In this document: positions 1-7,920 of the stretch, in pieces
Layout: each line of letters starts with the position of its first letter
Numbering within the stretch: position 1 is the stretch's first letter
From: Crateriforma sp964453205
GTDB lineage: Bacteria > Planctomycetota > Planctomycetia > Pirellulales > Pirellulaceae
Length of the DNA: 52,383 bases
NCBI GenBank assembly: GCA_964453205.1
Contig: CAYVRC010000015.1
Span: forward strand, 1 to 52,383
Direction of reading: 5' to 3'
The notes under the pieces: model-generated
What the model was told of the DNA's origin: nothing
Databases searched by the model: none
What the model saw: only the letters and a program-made list of their open reading frames with translations
Position numbers and translations under genes: made by a program

Positions 1-973
1 TTAATCCGCCCTGCCGCAGTCGCATGGATGCGGCGAGAGCACGGATCAAAGCTCGATAAAACAAAAACCAACGCAACACGACGAGCGAATCGTAATCTCC
101 GGTCCGTTCCAAGTAGGCGTTCAGGAACGATCGCGACAAATCCGGGTGTCCACGTGCAGCCAGATCCATCGCCAGGAACCCGGCATCGCTCAGCACATCG
201 ATCCAACGTAGTCGTTCGTTGAACTCGATCCCGTCGAACGGAATCAAGCGATGCCGCCAATGCACGACGTTTTGCAAATGAAGATCTCCGTGACATTCGC
301 GGATGAACCCTGAATCCACCCGTCCTGCGAACGTGCGAAGGTACGCGGTGAAGTAGTCGTCCGACCAAGCGTGTAACGTCTTAAGCGTTGCCGCGGTCTC
401 GTCGTCAACCTGGGACGCGACCTCGCCGATGACTTGGTGGATGTTTTTAACCAAAAAGTCGGTCCAACCGGCGGCGAAGTCCGGATCGCATACAGTGGCG
501 TCGTGGTGAAAGGTGGCGACGACACCGGCGAGTTGCTTGACTTCGTCTCCGGTCAGCCTGCCGTTGTCGAGACGTTCGCTCAACAGAGAGCCATCCGGAA
601 ATCGACGCATCTTGACGGCGTATTCGACGATCGGCGAAAGGCTTGTCGATCCAGACGATGCGTCGGCGTCGGGATCGTCGACCCGCAGACAGCTCGGGTC
701 GTCCTGGGACCGGCGGATCGCAACAACGGCGACATAAAGGTCCTCCGCGTAGCGACGATCCAAACGAAGTTCCTCCTCGCAATAATGCCGTCGCAGCTTC
801 AGCGTGCTGTAGTCCAGGAAATCCGTTCGGATCGGTTTCTTTACCTTGTAAGCGAACTGACCGGCGAGGAATACGATCGAGATATGGGTTTCGTGGACTT
901 CAATGTCGGCGTCCACGGCGTGCGGATAAGCTTCCCGGCGTGAGAGTGCAACGATGAGTTGCCGAGTGGACAT
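1..973 (-). CDS. Aminoglycoside phosphotransferase-like kinase (partial, C-terminus outside window)
   Basis: This frame is open from an ATG at 973 down to the left edge, giving 324 residues with no stop, so the C-terminus is missing. The N-terminal block around residues 29-75 has the lysine-rich KVKKP segment (43-47), then FLDYSTL and a CEEELRLDRR stretch. These are hallmarks of the APH-like family that is often fused to a P-loop kinase (COG2187/COG0645 type). The catalytic loop HGDLHLQN is at 228-235, followed by the metal-binding region FDGIEF at 246-251 and a YRALIRA segment at 306-312. The substrate is unknown; this family is not a proven drug-resistance enzyme. A C-terminal ATP-binding domain may lie outside the window. 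The gene starts 37 bases after the cytochrome gene on the same strand and is probably cotranscribed with it and the universal stress protein gene. Confidence 0.8.
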   Translation of the reverse strand, partial: MSTRQLIVALSRREAYPHAVDADIEVHETHISIVFLAGQFAYKVKKPIRTDFLDYSTLKLRRHYCEEELRLDRRYAEDLYVAVVAIRRSQDDPSCLRVDDPDADASSGSTSLSPIVEYAVKMRRFPDGSLLSERLDNGRLTGDEVKQLAGVVATFHHDATVCDPDFAAGWTDFLVKNIHQVIGEVASQVDDETAATLKTLHAWSDDYFTAYLRTFAGRVDSGFIRECHGDLHLQNVVHWRHRLIPFDGIEFNERLRWIDVLSDAGFLAMDLAARGHPDLSRSFLNAYLERTGDYDSLVVLRWFLFYRALIRALAASMRLRQGGL

Positions 974-1010
974 GGGATCCTTCGTGGGAGTCGACGCGGG
1001 GGGCACGTGG

Positions 1011-1448
1011 TTACTCGGTGTCGGATTTCTTCGGGACCACGCGGTGTTTTCGCATGTACGAATGGCATTCGACGCAGCAAACCGTCAGGGCGACATAGCC
1101 CATCGCCGCGCGATGGATGTCTTTCTCCTCGGCGGCCTCGGCAATCAGAGCGGCGCTACGTTGAAAAGCCCGACTTTGATCAGCGTACTCCTGGGTTTGG
1201 ATCACATTCCAACCCGATTCGGTGCTGAGCAAGCGGAGTGAACGAGCACCGGATCGAATCTTGTCAAAGTCTTCCAAGGCCAATCCCTCCAGAATGGTTT
1301 TCGACTTCTCCAGCTTCATGTGCATCAGGGGAGTCAACCTTGTCGCGGGCGTCTGACCCGAATCTTCTGACTTCGATGGCGACTGATCCGCCGCGGGACA
1401 AACGGTCAGCAAAAGGAGCGTCATTGTCAAAGGAATCATACGGTTCAT
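1011..1448 (-). CDS. Small exported cytochrome c, class II-like
   Basis: The product has 145 residues. Residues 1-20 form a hydrophobic signal peptide (MIPLTMTLLLLTVCPAA), so it should act outside the cytoplasmic membrane. A single heme-binding CVECH motif lies near the C-terminus at 125-129. The segment around 44-63 (MKLEKSK...LEDFDKI) resembles the first helix of four-helix cytochromes (c', c556, b562 types), where a methionine near the N-terminus can be the distal heme ligand; M44 is a candidate. A C-terminal CxxCH in a protein of this size fits a class II cytochrome. Its role is probably electron transfer or redox sensing, but no partner can be named. It lies 22 bases downstream of the universal stress protein gene. 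Confidence 0.75.
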   Translation of the reverse strand: MNRMIPLTMTLLLLTVCPAADQSPSKSEDSGQTPATRLTPLMHMKLEKSKTILEGLALEDFDKIRSGARSLRLLSTESGWNVIQTQEYADQSRAFQRSAALIAEAAEEKDIHRAAMGYVALTVCCVECHSYMRKHRVVPKKSDTE

Positions 1449-1470
1449 GGCAGCGATTCGTTGGAGGGCT

Positions 1471-2445
1471 TCAAATCAGGGGAAGAGGTTGGTCGGTTTC
1501 TGGTAGGGAGGATGCGGACATTTGGATCGGCGACACGAATCTATCGGGCTTCAGCGCCAGGAGCGAACAAGTCACGCCGGAGATCACCGTTTCGGCCGTG
1601 TTTCCGATCAAGAATCCGGCCGCACCCGTGCGGCAAACCGTCCCCATGACCATCAAGTCCGCTTCGATTTCATCGGCAACGTTGCGGATCATCGACGCCG
1701 GCGATCCTTGTTGCAGGTGGAGGTGAATTTCATCGGTTCGAGCGTCAGGCGTCTGCAACAGTTCATCGAGTGCCTTGCGGACTTTGGCTTCGTGCCGCTC
1801 CCGCATCGAATCGACGGCGGCATCGCCGGCATGACGACGGAGCGAGTTTTCCATCCACAGTTGCCAGACGGCGACGACATGCAATTCCGCATCGTCCCGT
1901 TGAGCGATGGAGTAAGCAAATTCCAGAATTTTTTGGTTCAGATCGACGTGCTGTCGGTCCTCGGATTCCACGTCGATGGCGGCCAGGACCTTGTCAAATT
2001 CGCCGTGAATTTGTGGCTTGAGAAGCCAGACGGGGCACGGGCACAGCCGCAGCAGGGACTGAGCGACGCTGCCGAACGATCGCCCCGCCGCGGAGAAGCC
2101 GTCAGCTGTTTTGACGACCAAATCGTGACCTTGGGAGACCACCTGGCGGGTGATCTCCGTTGCCGGATCGCCGACGGCCACGACCAATTCGGACTGCAAC
2201 CCGCTCTGGGCGACATCACCGGCCAGGTCCAGCAATCGTCGACGACGATCCGCCACCACCAGCTTCTCAAGCTCTTCGGGCTTCGCCGCGTCCGTGATCA
2301 TGCCGAGGGCTCGAGGGATGGGCTTGACCACGTCCATCAGTGTCAACACTGCGTCGTTTTCGAGTGCCAACTGAGCCGCCCGCGCGACCGTGAGATCGGG
2401 TTGCTCGGTTCCCGCGTACACGAGAATTCGCTGGAAACGCTTCAT
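1471..2445 (-). CDS. Tandem universal stress protein (UspE-like)
   Basis: The product has 324 residues and two UspA-type domains. The first begins with FQRILVYAGT. The second ends with the nucleotide-binding loop MGTVCRTGAAGFLIGNTAE, the G-x2-G-x9-G pattern of ATP-binding universal stress proteins and close to the UspE form. I chose the ATG at 2445 over the in-frame ATG at 2481 because AAGGA lies seven bases upstream and the homologous part starts at once with MKRFQRILVY. The protein should be a cytoplasmic nucleotide-binding stress protein. It heads a probable three-gene unit with the cytochrome and the kinase-like gene. An inverted repeat about 100 bases upstream (2544-2564) is a candidate control site. 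Confidence 0.88.
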   Translation of the reverse strand: MKRFQRILVYAGTEQPDLTVARAAQLALENDAVLTLMDVVKPIPRALGMITDAAKPEELEKLVVADRRRRLLDLAGDVAQSGLQSELVVAVGDPATEITRQVVSQGHDLVVKTADGFSAAGRSFGSVAQSLLRLCPCPVWLLKPQIHGEFDKVLAAIDVESEDRQHVDLNQKILEFAYSIAQRDDAELHVVAVWQLWMENSLRRHAGDAAVDSMRERHEAKVRKALDELLQTPDARTDEIHLHLQQGSPASMIRNVADEIEADLMVMGTVCRTGAAGFLIGNTAETVISGVTCSLLALKPDRFVSPIQMSASSLPETDQPLPLI

Positions 2446-2782
2446 CAGATGGTCCTTGGTAGGCGCGGTCCATCGCAACACGAAGACTGCCGTCTGCCCT
2501 TTTTCGCCGAATGTCTCGGCGGGTTGAGGAACGACTTGTCACCTACATTTACTTTGCAAATGTAATGCCAATTTGGTCTTCGAAGGCCTCGTTCACGTTC
2601 GACGCGGCGATTGTCGGCTTCCGACCCGAAACACCGACTGTGCGCCAAAGCACAGGCGCGCGGCAGGCTGCGTCAGTTGGGCACCCCGCGATCGGAACGA
2701 TCACGACGCATCGGTTTTCCTAGGCCGTCAAGCCGCACCCGCCTGACGGGACGCCGAAACGCCCGTTCATCGAACCCCGGCA
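2446..2782. other. Intergenic region between usp and sugar isomerase genes
   Basis: These 337 bases hold no convincing gene; the short reading frames here lack any recognisable domain. The region contains the AT-rich inverted repeat at 2544-2564. It also has a six-base stem (CCGTCA at 2725-2730, TGACGG at 2744-2749) just after the end of the minus-strand sugar operon. That stem has no T tract, so it is at best a weak terminator. The promoter of the usp unit should lie here, but I cannot assign clear -35 and -10 boxes. Confidence 0.5.
2544..2564. repeat. AT-rich 21-base inverted repeat upstream of usp
   Basis: TACATTT at 2544-2550 and AAATGTA at 2558-2564 are perfect inverted repeats separated by seven bases. 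The central part also contains the palindrome TTTGCAAA at 2553-2560. The site is an AT-rich island in GC-rich DNA, about 100 bases upstream of the usp start. A dimeric regulator site is plausible, but it matches no operator consensus that I recognise. Confidence 0.4.
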
Positions 2783-3601
2783 CTATCGAGGAAAATAGGT
2801 TTTGAAGGTTTCGATGGTTTGTGCGGCAGCGGTTCTGGGGTCTGGCAAGGGAAAAGCCTCCGCCGACGCGTATCCGTCAAAACCCGATTCCGCCAACGCC
2901 GCGGCGATCGGCCCGAAGTCCATGTGCCCTCGTCCGGCGGCCTGTCGATTCGAGTCGACGAAATGCACGTGGCCGATCACATCGGCACCGGCGCGGATCG
3001 CGTCGGCCAGATCGGCTTCTTCGATGTTCATGTGAAACAGATCCGCCAACAGTTTGACGTCGTCGGTCTTCAGGCGTCGGATGAAATCGGCGGCATCGGC
3101 GATTCGAGTGAATAAGTTCGTCTCATATCGATTCAACGATTCATAAATCAAGAACGTGCCACGCGCGGCGGCTTCGTCACCGAGTTCCTCCAGTGCGTCA
3201 CCCAGATAATGCAAGGCCGTGGATCGATCGGTTTGCGTGTCCCAGCGTCCCTGCATCGAACCGATGATCGCCGGCGCGTTGTAGGTTGCACCCAACCCGA
3301 TCATCGTACGGACGAAATCTCTTGCCTTTTCTCGATGATCGGCGTCGGCATGGGACAGCGACAGGCCGTGTTTGACCATGCCCGCCCCCGTGCCCACGGC
3401 GGCGACGCTCAAGTCGTATCTTTGCAGCAACGATTTCAGTTCGTCTTCACGAACCGCATCGGGACCGGGCGCGAAAATCTCGATCGCATCGAACCCCAGT
3501 TCCCTTGCATTTCGACAAGCGTCTTCCAGGCCATCCCAGAACACGAACGGACCGCCGCGCGCCTCATCGACCAAACTGACGGTGACAGCGGATTTGATCA
3601 T
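2783..3601 (-). CDS. Sugar phosphate isomerase/epimerase (TIM barrel)
   Basis: The product has 272 residues and the xylose-isomerase-like TIM-barrel fold. The metal and substrate residues expected for the family are visible: a glutamate in FLIYESLNRYE, the aspartate and histidine of LADLFHMNIEE, the histidine of IGHVHFVDSNR followed by GRGHMDF, and a C-terminal glutamate in YASAEAF. These match ketose 3-epimerase or hydroxypyruvate-isomerase-like enzymes, but the exact substrate cannot be read from the sequence. There is no signal peptide, so it should be cytoplasmic. Its ATG overlaps the stop of the alcohol dehydrogenase gene by four bases (ATGA, 3598-3601), which indicates translational coupling. 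It is the last gene of the sugar operon. Confidence 0.85.
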   Translation of the reverse strand: MIKSAVTVSLVDEARGGPFVFWDGLEDACRNARELGFDAIEIFAPGPDAVREDELKSLLQRYDLSVAAVGTGAGMVKHGLSLSHADADHREKARDFVRTMIGLGATYNAPAIIGSMQGRWDTQTDRSTALHYLGDALEELGDEAAARGTFLIYESLNRYETNLFTRIADAADFIRRLKTDDVKLLADLFHMNIEEADLADAIRAGADVIGHVHFVDSNRQAAGRGHMDFGPIAAALAESGFDGYASAEAFPLPDPRTAAAQTIETFKTYFPR

Positions 3602-4629
3602 GACGTGACCTCGATGATGGCTTTGATGACGCCGGATTCCGGCTTGGTGAAGGATTCGAAAACGCGAGGCACGTCGTCAAAGGCGGCGTGATGGGTGATC
3701 CACGGATCGGTGTCGATCTTATCGGTCGCGATCAAGTCGATGATCCTGGGGAAATCCCTCGACGGTGCGTTGCGACTGGCAAGCAGCGTCAATTCGCGTC
3801 GATGAAAGAAGGGAGCTTGCGGAAAACTGAGTTCTTGTTGCGTGATCCCGACGTAGACGAGACGTCCGGCGAAGGCGGTCATCTCCATCGCGCGAACCAT
3901 CGATCCGTTGTGCCCGGTCGCATCGATCACCACGTCGGCGCGGCGTCCCTCGGTCAGCTCTTCCAGTCGTCGGACGTCGGCTTCGTCGCCCCCGACCTGT
4001 AAAGTGTCCGCGATCCCCATTTGGTCACGAACGAATCGCAATCGCGATTCCGACAAGTCGGCCACGATGACGCGTGCCCCGGTCAGCTTTGCGAATTCGA
4101 GTGCGGACAAGCCGATCGGGCCGGCACCGATGATCAACGCCGTTTCGTCCTGTTTCAGGCCGCTGCGGTCGACCGCGTGGCAGCCGATCGCCAAGGTTTC
4201 GACGAGCGCCGCTTGGTCCATCGTCAGATCGTCCGAAGGATGCAGCTTTCGGGCCGGCAGCGTCATCAATCGGGTCAGTCCGCCGTCGCACATCACGCCC
4301 AATGTTTGATGGGTCTCGCAGCAATTGGTGAAACCGCGAACGCACGAAAAACACTGTTGGCAGTTGATGTACGGTTCGACGCAACAGGATTGGCCGACGG
4401 TGACGTTAGCGACATCATCGCCGATCGCGACGACTTCCACGCCCAATTCGTGCCCCGGAATGCGAGGGTACGAAAAGAAAGGCATCTTTCCCAAGAATCC
4501 GCTGATGTCGGTGCCGCACACGCCGACGCGGTGGATGCGAACGACCGCTTCGCCGGGCCCCGGCGACGGCGGTTCGTTGATGTCGATCACCGCCCATTTC
4601 TTGGGCTCGGTCAGTTGCAGGGCTTTCAT
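3598..4629 (-). CDS. Zinc-dependent alcohol/polyol dehydrogenase
   Basis: The product has 343 residues and is a medium-chain dehydrogenase. Catalytic zinc ligands are C38 (GVCGTD) and H60-E61 (PGHE). A complete set of structural-zinc cysteines is at 90, 93, 96 and 104. The dinucleotide-binding motif GAGPIG lies at 168-173, followed by an aspartate (VIVADLSE) that favours NAD over NADP. It resembles L-iditol/sorbitol and L-threonine dehydrogenase relatives and probably oxidises a hydroxyl of a sugar, polyol or sugar acid. It sits between the aldo/keto reductase gene (25-base gap) and the isomerase gene (overlap), so it should act in the same pathway. Confidence 0.88.
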   Translation of the reverse strand: MKALQLTEPKKWAVIDINEPPSPGPGEAVVRIHRVGVCGTDISGFLGKMPFFSYPRIPGHELGVEVVAIGDDVANVTVGQSCCVEPYINCQQCFSCVRGFTNCCETHQTLGVMCDGGLTRLMTLPARKLHPSDDLTMDQAALVETLAIGCHAVDRSGLKQDETALIIGAGPIGLSALEFAKLTGARVIVADLSESRLRFVRDQMGIADTLQVGGDEADVRRLEELTEGRRADVVIDATGHNGSMVRAMEMTAFAGRLVYVGITQQELSFPQAPFFHRRELTLLASRNAPSRDFPRIIDLIATDKIDTDPWITHHAAFDDVPRVFESFTKPESGVIKAIIEVTS

Positions 4630-4654
4630 GTTTTCGTCGATTCCGTGGGGTGCG

Positions 4655-5587
4655 TCAGTTGTTCTCGGGCAGCCCCGCCGGATGCCCGACGTTCTTCACC
4701 GGCGCGAAGATGGCTTGGACTTCGGCCAGCAAGGTTTCGTCGATCGGCTGAGCCAGCCACTCGGCCCATTTGCGGATGTTGTCGGGGTTGGCACTCCCGG
4801 CGACCGTTGTCGTCATGTCGGGATGGGCACAAGAAAACTGCAGTGCCAACTGGGCGATGTCGACGCCCCGCTTGGTGCAATGTTCCGCCGCCGCACGCGC
4901 CGCCGCCTTGACCTCCGGCGTTTCCAAGCACCAATCCGGCAGCGGTGCGTTCGTCAGCAAACGGGCCTGGAACGGTCCCGCGTTCATCGTGCCGATGTTC
5001 TTGGCTTTCAGCATCGGCACCGCTTCGTCGGCGAAACGGGTGTTCTGCAGCGTGTATTGGTTGTACGACAAGACGCAATCCAAGTCCGCCTGCGACGAGA
5101 TCACGTCAAAGACTTTCATCGGAAAGCCGCTGATGCCGACGTAGCGAACCTTTCCGGCCGCTTGCGCCTTGCGTAGTGCCGGCAGCGTTTCGTCGACGAT
5201 CTGATTCAAGTTCACAAACTCGACGTCGTGACACAGCATGATGTCCAGGTGATCGGTGCCCAAGCGATGCAGCGAAACGTCGACACTTTCGGCGACACGT
5301 GCGGCACTGAAATCAAACTTGTCGACGTCGTAGCGGCCTAGTTTGCTGCACAGCAAGTAGTCGTCGCGGGGGACGTCGCGAAGCGCGATGCCCAGCAGCA
5401 CCTCGCTCATCCCCCGACCGTAGTACGCCGAGGTGTCGATGAAATTCATGCCCAGTTCCAGGGCCGTGCGGACGCTGGCCAGGACTTCGTCCAACTGAAC
5501 GCTTCGAAATTCCGCTCCCAGTGACGAGGCGCCGAATCCGATCACGGGCAGTTCCAAGTCCGTGCCGTTGAGTTCGCGAGTTTCCAT
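4655..5587 (-). CDS. Aldo/keto reductase, L-galactose/L-fucose dehydrogenase-like
   Basis: The product has 310 residues and the aldo/keto reductase barrel. The catalytic tetrad is visible: D51 and Y56 (FIDTSAYYG), K82 (CSKLGRYD) and H120 (MLCHDVEF). From memory of the family, segments such as GFGASSLG, FDFSAARV, LCHDVEF and GTMNAGPF are very close to plant L-galactose dehydrogenase and bacterial L-fucose or D-threo-aldose 1-dehydrogenases. The likely reaction is NAD(P)-dependent oxidation of an L-sugar to its lactone. I chose the ATG at 5587 because the conserved N-terminus starts there; the longer in-frame start at 5845 would run into the coding frame upstream. Only seven bases separate it from the upstream gene. 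Confidence 0.85.
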   Translation of the reverse strand: METRELNGTDLELPVIGFGASSLGAEFRSVQLDEVLASVRTALELGMNFIDTSAYYGRGMSEVLLGIALRDVPRDDYLLCSKLGRYDVDKFDFSAARVAESVDVSLHRLGTDHLDIMLCHDVEFVNLNQIVDETLPALRKAQAAGKVRYVGISGFPMKVFDVISSQADLDCVLSYNQYTLQNTRFADEAVPMLKAKNIGTMNAGPFQARLLTNAPLPDWCLETPEVKAAARAAAEHCTKRGVDIAQLALQFSCAHPDMTTTVAGSANPDNIRKWAEWLAQPIDETLLAEVQAIFAPVKNVGHPAGLPENN

Positions 5588-5594
5588 GACGGAT

Positions 5595-6845
5595 CTAAGC
5601 CAAAAATAGCGGTTGAAGGTGTCGGTCGTAAATGTTCTTGGTGACCTGGGCACTGACGATTTCTTCGTTCGCTTCCAGCATGTCGGTGTACCGTTTGCCG
5701 GCTTTGGCGGCGACTTTGAACGAAACGTGCAACAGTTGGCGGACACTGGGGTTGAACGCCGGATGATCTTGCACGTGCCGAATGACATTTGCCAATTCCG
5801 GACCGGACCAACTTTCCACCGTCGCGTCGTCGGGCAATTGGTCATGGTCGATGTCGATCACCGCGGCATAAGGCGCACAAAATTCATCGACGTGGCCATG
5901 TGCCTGTTTGTAGATTTCCTTGGCCAAGACCAATCCGTCTCCGCCGGCCTCGGCCAGTCCGATGATCTCTTCCAGCCAAGTCGTTCCCGCGGTCTTCAAG
6001 TGCACGCCCGCGCCGGTCCGCTTCATCGCATCGCGGATGATCGGATAGAGGCTGAATTTGTCGCTGCCGCTGTGGACGCTGAGCTTCAAGTTCTCCGGCA
6101 AGCCGTACTGCTTCACCGCGTGGGCGATGACGGCGAGGTCATCATTGAATTCTCTTTCGAACTGTGGCAAATCGCCGACGTAGTCGACCCCTTTGTTGAA
6201 ACGGCCGGTGAATTTGGGCGCGATCGTTTGCAAGGGCACTTGATGGTCGGCCAAGGCGGCCAGGATGATCAACAACTCCGGTGGCGTCTGCGGCGAATCG
6301 GTTTCGTCCATCGAAACTTCCGCGATCGTTTGTTCGGCCCCTTTCTTGTCGGCGATGTAACGATAGATCTGGGCGGCTTCGGAGGCCGCCAGCAAATACT
6401 GACGGGCGACCCGCCGGACGTCTTCCTTGGTGATCGAAAAGGGCGTCGACAGCCCGTCAAGCTCGAGCGTCCCGATCAATTCCGGATGCCGCGCGACGAA
6501 AGCATCCAGTTCGGCCTCGGACGACGCCTTGCCGATGGAATCGGCGACATCGATCGTGAAAAAGTCGCTGCACGACAAGAACGGATCGACGGTCGTCAAG
6601 CCGATGTGGTCGGCATCCACGTGCCAGTCGGTCTTCCAACCGCTGTCGTCGATCGCGGCTTTCGCGGCGTCGTAAACGCTCTGCGGTTGCGAGCCGACGA
6701 AGGTGTGTTCGCGATTGGATTTGTTCCAAACCGGGCTGACCACGACGCCCTGGGCGGCCAGTTTTTCGAAAGCGCGTAATTGCGCCTTCGCCTGGTGGGC
6801 GAATCGGTCGCCGACGCCGAACGAGTATTTGGCTAAGGTTTTCAT
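5595..6845 (-). CDS. Tagaturonate epimerase family protein (UxaE-like)
   Basis: The product has 416 residues with no signal peptide. It starts MKTLAKYSFGVGDRFAHQAK and contains DADHIGLTTVDPFL, VSMDETDSPQTPPELL, APKFTGRFNKGVDYVGD, SVHSGSDKFSLYP and LKTAGTTWLEE. I recognise these segments from planctomycete proteins assigned to the UxaE family, which in Thermotoga interconverts D-tagaturonate and D-fructuronate. The conserved D, H and K residues suggest metal-dependent TIM-barrel epimerase chemistry. That assignment is from memory, and the true substrate here may be another keto-sugar acid or L-sugar. The start at 6845 is the first ATG where homology begins; the frame stays open further upstream to 7448, but that part crosses the divergent regulator gene. 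It is the first gene of the operon. Confidence 0.72.
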   Translation of the reverse strand: MKTLAKYSFGVGDRFAHQAKAQLRAFEKLAAQGVVVSPVWNKSNREHTFVGSQPQSVYDAAKAAIDDSGWKTDWHVDADHIGLTTVDPFLSCSDFFTIDVADSIGKASSEAELDAFVARHPELIGTLELDGLSTPFSITKEDVRRVARQYLLAASEAAQIYRYIADKKGAEQTIAEVSMDETDSPQTPPELLIILAALADHQVPLQTIAPKFTGRFNKGVDYVGDLPQFEREFNDDLAVIAHAVKQYGLPENLKLSVHSGSDKFSLYPIIRDAMKRTGAGVHLKTAGTTWLEEIIGLAEAGGDGLVLAKEIYKQAHGHVDEFCAPYAAVIDIDHDQLPDDATVESWSGPELANVIRHVQDHPAFNPSVRQLLHVSFKVAAKAGKRYTDMLEANEEIVSAQVTKNIYDRHLQPLFLA

Positions 6846-6995
6846 GGCGAAATGCGTTGGGGCAGGGACGGGGCCGGTGGACACGCCGTGTCGCCGTCGA
6901 AATCGACGTCGCCGGCCCCAGAAGTGTGGCCGATACCGGTCCGGTTCGCCATGGCCGGTCTTGACCTGTCCATGTCGATTATTAACCTGATCCCA

Positions 6996-7913
6996 ATGGC
7001 TGTAGAATCCGCCGAAACGTCCGTCCCGCCGGCAACCGCGACCGAACCGGCTTTCGTTTCCCAGCAGGTCAGAGAGGCTCGGCGGTACTACCTGGACCTG
7101 AACCCTCGTCGCACCGATTCGTTGGTCTTGGTTTGCGGCGGCGTGGAGCGGATGCGCCAGGACTACGTCGTGGAGCGAAAGAATTTTCCGTACTACGCGA
7201 TCGAGATGGTCAGCGAAGGCGAGGGCACCCTGACGCTCGGCGATCGGACGTTCGCCCTGTCGGCCGGATCGATCTTTGCCTACGGCCCCAAGACGCCGCA
7301 TCGAATCGAAAACAAAAGTCGTGACGGGATGCGCAAGTACTACGTCGACATCGCCGGACGCAACGCGAAAGGTTTGCTGGTGTCGGCCGGTTTGCTCACG
7401 TCGACGAATGTTTCCGGCGAAGGACCGCTGCACGTGACGTCGCTGCACGAATTGGTCGACCTGTTCGAAACCCTGGACCGGGAGGCCCGCGACGAAGGCT
7501 CTTTGACACAGGACATCTGCGGAGCGGTGCTGCGGACACTGTGTCTAAAAATCCGACAACGGAGTGTAATCGAAGGCGGCAAAGTCCCTCGGTCGTATGA
7601 AACTTACGCCGAAGTGCGACGACACATCGATGACAACTTCTTGCACCTGAGCACGGCTTCGCAGATCGCCAAGCGGTGCGGCATTACGCCGATTTATTTA
7701 TCCCGGCTGTTCGCCAAATTCGCCGGCGTCGGTGCCTATCAGTTCCTGCTCCGTAAGAAAATGAACTTCGCCGCGGAGCTGTTGATGGAGGAAGGTATGT
7801 TGGTCAAGGAGGTCGCCGAACAGCTGGACTATGCCGACGCTTTTCAGTTTTCGCGGGCGTTCAAACGCGTCTACGGCGTGCCGCCGAATCGGCTGATCCA
7901 CCGGCGTCGCTAA
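6996..7913 (+). CDS. AraC family transcriptional regulator
   Basis: The product has about 305 residues. The N-terminal half is a cupin-like sensor (YAIEMVSEGEGTLTLGDRTFALSAGSIFAYGPKTPHRIE, with the PHRI metal-site-like end). The C-terminal 100 residues carry two helix-turn-helix units (LSTASQIAKRCGITPIYLSRLFAKF and MLVKEVAEQLDYADAFQFSRAFKRVYGVPPNRL). The start is uncertain: ATGs at 6996 and 6972 are both possible and neither has a clear Shine-Dalgarno sequence. The gene is divergent from the sugar operon (starts 150 bases apart), so it is the probable regulator of that operon, with sensing of a pathway sugar by the cupin domain. It converges on the sulfatase gene, leaving only seven bases between the stops. 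Confidence 0.9.
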   Translation: MAVESAETSVPPATATEPAFVSQQVREARRYYLDLNPRRTDSLVLVCGGVERMRQDYVVERKNFPYYAIEMVSEGEGTLTLGDRTFALSAGSIFAYGPKTPHRIENKSRDGMRKYYVDIAGRNAKGLLVSAGLLTSTNVSGEGPLHVTSLHELVDLFETLDREARDEGSLTQDICGAVLRTLCLKIRQRSVIEGGKVPRSYETYAEVRRHIDDNFLHLSTASQIAKRCGITPIYLSRLFAKFAGVGAYQFLLRKKMNFAAELLMEEGMLVKEVAEQLDYADAFQFSRAFKRVYGVPPNRLIHRRR

Positions 7914-7920
7914 AGATGCG

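Noticed and set aside
7002..7007. TAGAAT as a -10 box for the AraC gene
   Set aside because: It lies downstream of the best start codons (6972, 6996), and the frame has no good start between it and the conserved cupin domain.
6846..7448. N-terminal extension of the UxaE-like protein up to 7448
   Set aside because: The extension crosses the divergent AraC gene and is Arg-rich with no homology; the conserved start MKTLAKYSFG is at 6845.
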